Source of the DNA: Oxalicibacterium faecigallinarum | GTDB lineage: Bacteria > Pseudomonadota > Gammaproteobacteria > Burkholderiales > Burkholderiaceae_D | Assembly: GCF_014635705.1 (NCBI RefSeq) | Contig: NZ_BMDI01000001.1 | Coordinates: 1,993,882-2,057,881 of the forward strand | Direction of reading: 5' to 3' | Length of the DNA: 64,000 bases | Part shown: piece after piece, positions 58,912 to 64,000 of the stretch | How the letters are laid out: each line of letters starts with the position of its first letter | Position numbering within the stretch: the stretch's first letter is position 1 | Translations under genes and position numbers: made by a program | The notes under the pieces: model-generated | What the model was told of the DNA's origin: nothing | What the model saw: only the letters and a program-made list of their open reading frames with translations | Databases searched by the model: none

Positions 58912-60387
58912 TTACATACGCCGGTCTTCGCTATCGCTGAACGACACGGCAACCTGATTGCGGCCCTTGCTCTTGGCTTCGTAGAGTGCCTTGTCGGCAC
59001 GAGAAAAAAACGCCGGCAAGGATTCGCGCGAAGAGTACTGCGTAATACCAAGACTGATGCTGAGCTTGACGTTTTTGCTATCCAGTACAAAGGTGTGGTC
59101 GGCAATCGTCTGGCGCAGCTTCTCGGCCAGAGTATGCGCCTGCTCAAGCGGACAATCTTTGAGCAGAATCAAAAATTCCTCACCACCCCAGCGGGTCACG
59201 ATATCGCTCTCGCGCAACGCATTACGGGTGATGTCGGCAATCTGCTGCAACACGCGATCGCCAGCCAGGTGGCCGTGTTGGTCGTTGACGTTTTTGAAGA
59301 AATCGATGTCGAACAGAATGGCGCACAAGGGTTTGCCACGCCGTTCGGCATCGAGCATGGCCTGGCGAAACACCAGTTCGAACGCCTGCCGATTGAGCAG
59401 GCCGGTCAGGGAGTCGGTGCCGGCAATCAGTCGCAGCCGCTGTTGATAGCGGTTCACGGCAAACAGTGTCAGTACGAGAATCAGGATGGAGACAATGGCG
59501 CTGATGGCAATGTTCAGCGCAAACACTTTACGCACCGGCAGGACGTCATCGGTGATGTTCTGCTCGACCAGCAGATACCAGTCCAGTTCGGGGATGAAGC
59601 GCGAACTCATCAGAACACTTTCGCCGTTGTGGCGGTACTCAAGCTGTGTCGGTCGAACGTCGCGATTGAGAATGCTGCTGGCAATCGAAGCCACGCCAGG
59701 CATGTCGGTAATCCGGCCACGCTCTGTCATTGATTTACCGGCCAGCATCACTTTGCCGTCATGATCGGTGAAATAGATATTGCGATGAAAACGCGCCTGA
59801 TAGCTGTCGATGATGTCGGTCATGGTATCGAGTGTCAGGCCGACGCCCGTCGCACCGATGAAATTGCCGTTGTAGTCCAGCACGCGATGGTTGATGAAGA
59901 TGGTCATTGCATCGCGATTGGCCATGTCGATATCGACATTGATCTCGTAATCGGTCTTCATCTTGCGTACGCGGAAATACCATTCGTCGCGATGCTCGTC
60001 TTCACGCACGGTTTTCAGCAGGCCATCGGCGTAGTAATAATGATCGGTCCGGTCCGACACCATGAAGGCGCTGATCATGCCGTACTTTTCCTTGACCTCT
60101 TTCAGATAGCGCGAGATCTGTGTCTGATCGGCCTCGCCTGCAAGAATCCAGTCACGCAGGAAGGTATCACTGGCCATCAGCGATGAAATAAAGGCTGGCC
60201 GCAGAATGTCCTTCTGGATTTCGGAATAGATATTGTCACTGGTCAGCGGCAAGGCCTGCTCGACCACGTTCTGACGGATTGTGTCGCGCGAGACAATGTA
60301 ACTGCCAATAATGGTGGTCAAGAAACCGATGATGAGGAGAATGCTGATCCATGTCAGCAGCCGGGATTTTTCCGATGAAAGGCGCAT
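58912..60387 (-). CDS. Diguanylate cyclase with periplasmic Cache domain
   Basis: A 491-residue signalling protein. Helix 1 (WISILLIIGFLTTIIGSYIV) is followed by a periplasmic dCache-type sensor (about 40-285) and helix 2 (VFALNIAISAIVSILILVLTLFAV). The C-terminal GGDEF domain has the intact active site RWGGEEFLIL near 397-406 and an I-site RxxD (RESD) five residues before it, so it makes c-di-GMP with product inhibition. Its signal is unknown. It lies 156 bases downstream of the cupin gene on the same strand. Confidence 0.92.
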   Translation of the reverse strand: MRLSSEKSRLLTWISILLIIGFLTTIIGSYIVSRDTIRQNVVEQALPLTSDNIYSEIQKDILRPAFISSLMASDTFLRDWILAGEADQTQISRYLKEVKEKYGMISAFMVSDRTDHYYYADGLLKTVREDEHRDEWYFRVRKMKTDYEINVDIDMANRDAMTIFINHRVLDYNGNFIGATGVGLTLDTMTDIIDSYQARFHRNIYFTDHDGKVMLAGKSMTERGRITDMPGVASIASSILNRDVRPTQLEYRHNGESVLMSSRFIPELDWYLLVEQNITDDVLPVRKVFALNIAISAIVSILILVLTLFAVNRYQQRLRLIAGTDSLTGLLNRQAFELVFRQAMLDAERRGKPLCAILFDIDFFKNVNDQHGHLAGDRVLQQIADITRNALRESDIVTRWGGEEFLILLKDCPLEQAHTLAEKLRQTIADHTFVLDSKNVKLSISLGITQYSSRESLPAFFSRADKALYEAKSKGRNQVAVSFSDSEDRRM

Positions 60388-60543
60388 ATTCAGTCAGGTT
60401 GGATGACCGTCGCGAACAAAAATGTCCGAAGCATGCGCGGTCCCGGGTTGGATGATCCCGGAATTATAAGGTGCGTATTGCCTGAAGTGTGCCGAAATGG
60501 GGCGTTTTGGCGGTTTGCGATGCGGAGCAGCGATCTGGATGCA

Positions 60544-61023
60544 TCAGGATGCAGCATCCAGATTCATGGGTACGTAGTCATGCCCGGCTTCGTTCCATTT
60601 TTTGACATGCCATTTCCAGCCTACCCGGCCGGTCAGGTTGCCGGCATCATCGAGTCCTTCGACCGGGCCGTGAAAAACGGCAAACATGACCGCACCGTTC
60701 GGACTGACCGGCTGATGCACTGCGCCATCGTGTTCGTACAGATAACAACCTGCATTGAACGGATGTTCCGGGTCGTCGCGATAGTGGAAACCGCCTTCCA
60801 GCATGTAGCCTTCAACCGCGCCCACATGGCGATGGATTGGTGCTGCCGCGCCCGCATCAAACTTGATCATCAGCGTAAAACGGCCGCTGGCTGCATCGGC
60901 ATGCAGCAGTTTGAAGTAGGCGCCGGGCATTGCCCACGGCAGCCAGTCCAGTTGATCCGGATGGCAGGTGCGCAAGGTGCCGGTGTCTGGGACGAGCGGG
61001 ACAGGGGAAGAAGATGTGGTCAT
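60544..61023 (-). CDS. Cupin-domain protein
   Basis: A 159-residue (if started at 61023) cupin of the ChrR/acetylacetone-cleaving type. The metal-binding motif is IHRHVGAVEGYMLEGGFHYRD, with the second conserved part AVHQPVSPNGAVMFAVFHGPVEG. It could be a small dioxygenase or a sensor of reactive oxygen. The frame is open to 61128, giving a hydrophobic stretch (LYVIVLLLMPACATA) that may be a signal peptide, so the true start is uncertain. It is divergent from the aldo/keto reductase. Confidence 0.72.
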   Translation of the reverse strand: MTTSSSPVPLVPDTGTLRTCHPDQLDWLPWAMPGAYFKLLHADAASGRFTLMIKFDAGAAAPIHRHVGAVEGYMLEGGFHYRDDPEHPFNAGCYLYEHDGAVHQPVSPNGAVMFAVFHGPVEGLDDAGNLTGRVGWKWHVKKWNEAGHDYVPMNLDAAS

Positions 61024-61187
61024 GGTGGTGGCGGTCGCGCATGCAGGCATGAGCAAAAGAACAATTACGTATAATCGAAGATCACTGGCGGCCTTGCAGA
61101 CCTGCGTTTGATGATCGATGGACGTCATTGTAAGTCAATCGTCGTCCGGCAATGGTCAGCCTCCTGCACGTTTCAGAAAGGATATGC

Positions 61188-62021
61188 ATGCGCACTACAA
61201 AACTTCCCTCGGGTGAATCTGTTCCCGTACTTGGTCAAGGTACGTGGTACATGGGCGATCATCCAAGTCGCCGTGCAGCGGAAATTGCGACCTTGCGCGA
61301 AGGATTGGACCTCGGCATGACGCTGATCGATACCGCGGAAATGTATGGCGACGGCTTGTCGGAAGAACTGGTTGGCGAAGCCATCCAAGGCCGTCGCGAT
61401 GAAGTTTTCTTGGTCAGCAAGGTATTGCCAAGCAATGCTTCGCGCAATGGCACGATTGCAGCGTGCGAGCGCAGCCTGCGCCGTTTGGGCACCGATTGCA
61501 TCGATCTGTACCTCTTGCACTGGCGTGGTCGTACGCCGTTTGCCGAAACGATTGCTGCATTCGAGCAGTTGCAGGATGCCGGCAAGATTAAACGCTGGGG
61601 CGTCAGCAATATGGATGTGCGCGACATGCAGGAGCTTGCCCGCGCATCCGGAGGTGAGGCGATGGCTACCAATCAGGTGCTGTACAACCTGACCCGTCGC
61701 GGCATTGAGTTCGACTTGCTGCCACAGGCACAGCAACGCGGTTTGCCGTTGATGGCCTATTCGCCGATCGAGCAGGGACGGCTTGCGCATTATCCCGAGG
61801 TGCAGGAAATCGCCGATCGTCACTACGCCACACCGGCACAGGTCGCGCTGGCATGGGTGCTGCGTCAGCAAGGCGTGATTGCGATTCCCAAGGCGTCATC
61901 CGTTGAGCATGTGCGCGAAAACCATGCTGCGCTCAAACTGGAATTGACGGCAGAGGATCTGGAAGAGCTGGATGCGGCGTTTCCACCGCCGGACGGCCCG
62001 GAGCCGCTTGAAATGATCTGA
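61188..62021 (+). CDS. Aldo/keto reductase
   Basis: A 277-residue NADPH-dependent reductase of the AKR superfamily. The catalytic tetrad is Asp in [11 protein letters not shown], Tyr in the same segment (MYGDG), Lys in FLVSKVLP, and His in YLLHWRG. The cofactor-binding end is [18 protein letters not shown]. It lies close to E. coli YeaE/YdhF-like enzymes by motif. I choose the ATG at 61188 (AAAGGA upstream) rather than an earlier in-frame ATG. It likely reduces carbonyls such as methylglyoxal. Confidence 0.9.
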   Translation: MRTTKLPSGESVPVLGQGTWYMGDHPSRRAAEIATLREGLDLGMTLIDTAEMYGDGLSEELVGEAIQGRRDEVFLVSKVLPSNASRNGTIAACERSLRRLGTDCIDLYLLHWRGRTPFAETIAAFEQLQDAGKIKRWGVSNMDVRDMQELARASGGEAMATNQVLYNLTRRGIEFDLLPQAQQRGLPLMAYSPIEQGRLAHYPEVQEIADRHYATPAQVALAWVLRQQGVIAIPKASSVEHVRENHAALKLELTAEDLEELDAAFPPPDGPEPLEMI

Positions 62022-62063
62022 TCGCGATCATTGGCGGTACAGGACGACTGCGCGCCGGCCTGG

Positions 62064-62669
62064 CTATATGGCCTGGTCCGGCGCGTTTTCCTTGATGACC
62101 TGCAAATTGCCACGTAGCAGATCGATGGCTTGTGCACACAAGGCATCGGCCTGCCTCACCCTGATGCGGGCCGTGAGTGTCACCGCGTTGGCGTAGGTCG
62201 CGTCAAGGATGCTGGCCCCTTCTTGTTCCAGCAGGCGACGCAAGGTGGACTCGTCGGCAAACGACAGCACGAAACGGCGTTCACACATGACTTCCACCGG
62301 AATCAGCTCGGCGTCCTTGCTTGCTTCCGAAATCGCCTGACCATACGCGCGTGTCAGGCCTCCCGCGCCCAGTTTGATACCGCCCCAATAGCGCACGACC
62401 ACGGCCAGTACATTGGAGAGCTGCTTGTGTACGAGCACGTTGTACATGGGTCGCGCCGCCGTGCCGGACGGCTCGCCATCATCGTCGAGGCCGGAGTCGC
62501 CTTCGCAGATCAATACCCAGCAAAAATGCACAGCAGCCGGATGCGCGTTGCGTAGCTCGGCGAGAACGCGCATGGCTTCCGCACGCGACGTCACCGGAAC
62601 AAGATGGCCGATGAAGCGGCTTTTCTTGATTTCGATTTCATGGGTGGCGGGTGCGGCAAGCTGGAACAT
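62064..62669 (-). CDS. yigZ: YigZ/IMPACT family protein
   Basis: A 201-residue protein of the YigZ/IMPACT family. The N-terminal UPF0029 domain has IEIKKSRFIGHL, GDSGLDDDGEPSGTAARPM and VVVRYWGGIKLGAGGLTRAY, the family signature. The C-terminal domain is the short ferredoxin-like fold. Eukaryotic IMPACT inhibits the Gcn2 kinase; the bacterial function is unknown and may involve translation. It stands alone, convergent with the reductase gene. Confidence 0.9.
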   Translation of the reverse strand: MFQLAAPATHEIEIKKSRFIGHLVPVTSRAEAMRVLAELRNAHPAAVHFCWVLICEGDSGLDDDGEPSGTAARPMYNVLVHKQLSNVLAVVVRYWGGIKLGAGGLTRAYGQAISEASKDAELIPVEVMCERRFVLSFADESTLRRLLEQEGASILDATYANAVTLTARIRVRQADALCAQAIDLLRGNLQVIKENAPDQAI

Positions 62670-62752
62670 GGTGACGAAAGAGGGAATCTGTTGCGGCGCA
62701 CAGCTTAACAGTGTCTGGCGCAGCGCGGGTTGCTACGTGCTTTTCCTCAGTC

Positions 62753-62774
62753 ATACCCCATAAATATGGGATAT
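62753..62774 (+). repeat. Inverted repeat upstream of the chemotaxis receptor gene
   Basis: ATACCCCAT (62753-62761) and ATGGGATAT (62766-62774), 9-base arms with one mismatch and a 4-base spacer. It is about 140 bases before the receptor start and could be an operator. No T-run follows. Confidence 0.4.
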
Positions 62775-62915
62775 GTGTTTTGGCGCGTGGGCCCTACGAT
62801 GCGAATACTTGCCCTCTGGAAACGACCGGGTGTGTTTTCCAGGGTCAGAGTTTCGCGTCACAGTGACGTACATTTTTATACGTCCAACTCCATTTCTCTC
62901 CTCCGTAAAAGCATC

Positions 62916-64000
62916 ATGAAAAATCTGAAAATTGGCCAGCGTCTGGCATTGAGCTTCGGCTGCGTCGTCGCCATTCTGATCGTTCTGGCGGTAATCGCCT
63001 TCACGCGCATCACCTTGCTCGACGATGGAATTTCTACCTTGATCGACAACCGTTATCCGAAAACGGTGCAAGCGCATACCATCAAAGACTCGCTCAACGA
63101 AACCGCACGAAGCATGCGGAATGCATTGCTCATGACCAATCGAGACCAGGTCAGGGCAGAGCTCGATAACATCAATCGCCTGTCGGGCATTATTGGTCCC
63201 ACTATTGATGCGCTCGACAAAACGATAGCAATCCCGCAGGCACGCACGTACATGAATGGTTTGCTGGAGTCGCGCGCCAAGTTCGTGCCACTGAAGGATC
63301 GCTTTGTGACTCTGGTACAGGGCGGGCTTCTTGAAGAAGCTGCCCAGCTCATGTTTGAAGAATTGCGTCCTGCGCAACTCGTCTACATGGAAAATCTCGA
63401 CAAACTGGTCGGCGTGCAAAGCGATTTGATGATCAAGGCCGGTGAGCAGGCGCATGGAGATGCGGCAAATGCCAAGCAGATGTTGATCGGATTATCGATT
63501 GCCGCCGTACTGTTGAGTATCCTGTTCGGTGTTTTTGCGACGCGAAGCATCACGCGACCATTGAACGAGGCCGTGAACCTGGCAGAAAAAGTTGCCAGCG
63601 GCGATCTGACCGGCGATATCGTCGTTAATAGCAGGGATGAAACCGGTCAGCTACTGCAGGCCCTCAAGAACATGAACGAAAGCCTGGTACGCATCGTGTC
63701 GCAAGTACGAACAGGCACCGACACAATCGCGACCGCCTCGACGCAAATCGCGACCGGCAATCTGGATTTGTCATCCCGTACCGAAGAACAAGCCAGTTCA
63801 CTGGAAGAAACCGCATCGTCGATGGAAGAGCTGACCTCGACCGTGAAACAGAATGCCGACAATGCAAGGCAGTCCAACCAGCTTGCGATGACCGCGTCGG
63901 AAGTCGCCGTGCAGGGTGGCAGCGTGGTGTCGCAAGTGGTGGAAACCATGGGCTCGATCAAGGAATCGGCCAACAAGATCGTCGACATCATCGGCGTCAT
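62916..64000 (+). CDS. Methyl-accepting chemotaxis protein, N-terminal part
   Basis: The gene begins at ATG 62916 and continues past the window end, so about 361 residues are visible. Helix 1 (LALSFGCVVAILIVLAVIAF) and helix 2 (MLIGLSIAAVLLSILFGVF) bracket a four-helix periplasmic sensor domain of about 160 residues (Tar-like 4HB_MCP). A HAMP domain follows (TRSITRPLNEAVNLAEKVASGDL). The first methylation-helix segment (LSSRTEEQASSLEETASSMEELT) is present, but the signalling tip lies outside the window. It senses an unknown ligand and controls CheA. Confidence 0.93.
   Translation, partial: MKNLKIGQRLALSFGCVVAILIVLAVIAFTRITLLDDGISTLIDNRYPKTVQAHTIKDSLNETARSMRNALLMTNRDQVRAELDNINRLSGIIGPTIDALDKTIAIPQARTYMNGLLESRAKFVPLKDRFVTLVQGGLLEEAAQLMFEELRPAQLVYMENLDKLVGVQSDLMIKAGEQAHGDAANAKQMLIGLSIAAVLLSILFGVFATRSITRPLNEAVNLAEKVASGDLTGDIVVNSRDETGQLLQALKNMNESLVRIVSQVRTGTDTIATASTQIATGNLDLSSRTEEQASSLEETASSMEELTSTVKQNADNARQSNQLAMTASEVAVQGGSVVSQVVETMGSIKESANKIVDIIGV

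Noticed and set aside
1..64000. CRISPR arrays, insertion sequences, rRNA and integrases
   Set aside because: No regular spaced repeats, transposase-like proteins, terminal repeats or rRNA sequence were seen in the window.

Overview
The window looks like chromosomal DNA from a betaproteobacterium of the order Burkholderiales, most likely family Oxalobacteraceae (Herminiimonas/Janthinobacterium-like). This rests on protein character (two Mqo enzymes, tandem cyanophycin synthetases, a CynS operon with an NrtA/CmpA-type transporter, DinB behind a LexA box) and moderate GC. The genus call is inference. I saw no insertion sequence, prophage, CRISPR array or rRNA operon. Gene density is high and nearly every unit is bounded by recognisable intrinsic terminators.

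Layout. 1-9.0 kb: a truncated stress-type gene, a BON lipoprotein, an SRPBCC protein, Rep helicase, a ClC channel with slyX and DUF2288, several small unknowns, and SOS-controlled dinB. 9.0-13.5 kb: two tandem malate:quinone oxidoreductases and queH. 13.7-18.6 kb: a sigma-54 activator, a perfect 14+14 bp palindrome (candidate enhancer site), a textbook -24/-12 promoter and an operon of an OsmC-like protein, an acyl-CoA-dehydrogenase-like flavoprotein and a rubredoxin/FAD-reductase fusion. 18.6-26.1 kb: a PAS histidine kinase and NarL-type regulator, then a cyanate module (three-part ABC transporter, cyanase, persulfide-dioxygenase-like hydrolase, TauE/SafE exporter). 26.2-37.7 kb: mixed housekeeping genes, two tRNAs (Asp, Val), a PACE transporter probably starting at ATT, MscS, a peptidase, lipoproteins, a dihydrolipoamide-dehydrogenase-like enzyme, the YqjD/YqjE/YqjK-like trio and a cytochrome c. 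37.9-43.5 kb: tRNA-Arg, a phosphoesterase and lipid kinase pair, an outer membrane barrel, and a small stress-type islet (CBS protein, basic proteins, proline-rich protein). 43.6-47.9 kb: a putatively Fur-controlled TonB receptor operon. 48.0-55.6 kb: a cyanophycin locus, cphA'-cphA divergent from an ABC transporter-DUF1854 pair. 55.7-64.0 kb: nitronate monooxygenase, a manganese exporter behind a yybP-ykoY riboswitch, a dioxygenase, a diguanylate cyclase, a cupin, an aldo/keto reductase, YigZ and the first part of a chemotaxis receptor.

Two themes link the genes. Nitrogen scavenging and storage: cyanate import and hydrolysis yields ammonium, and cyanophycin stores nitrogen as Asp-Arg polymer. 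Sulfur/redox chemistry: a persulfide-dioxygenase-like enzyme and a sulfite-type exporter directly follow cyanase, and a sigma-54 flavin/rubredoxin operon lies upstream, which raises the possibility of a combined cyanate plus sulfane-sulfur (thiocyanate-like) disposal locus. The most unusual items are the sigma-54 operon with its palindromic site, the repeated operator-like sequences at 18.5-18.6 and 20.6-20.7 kb, the degenerate second cyanophycin synthetase, and the DUF1854 pair.
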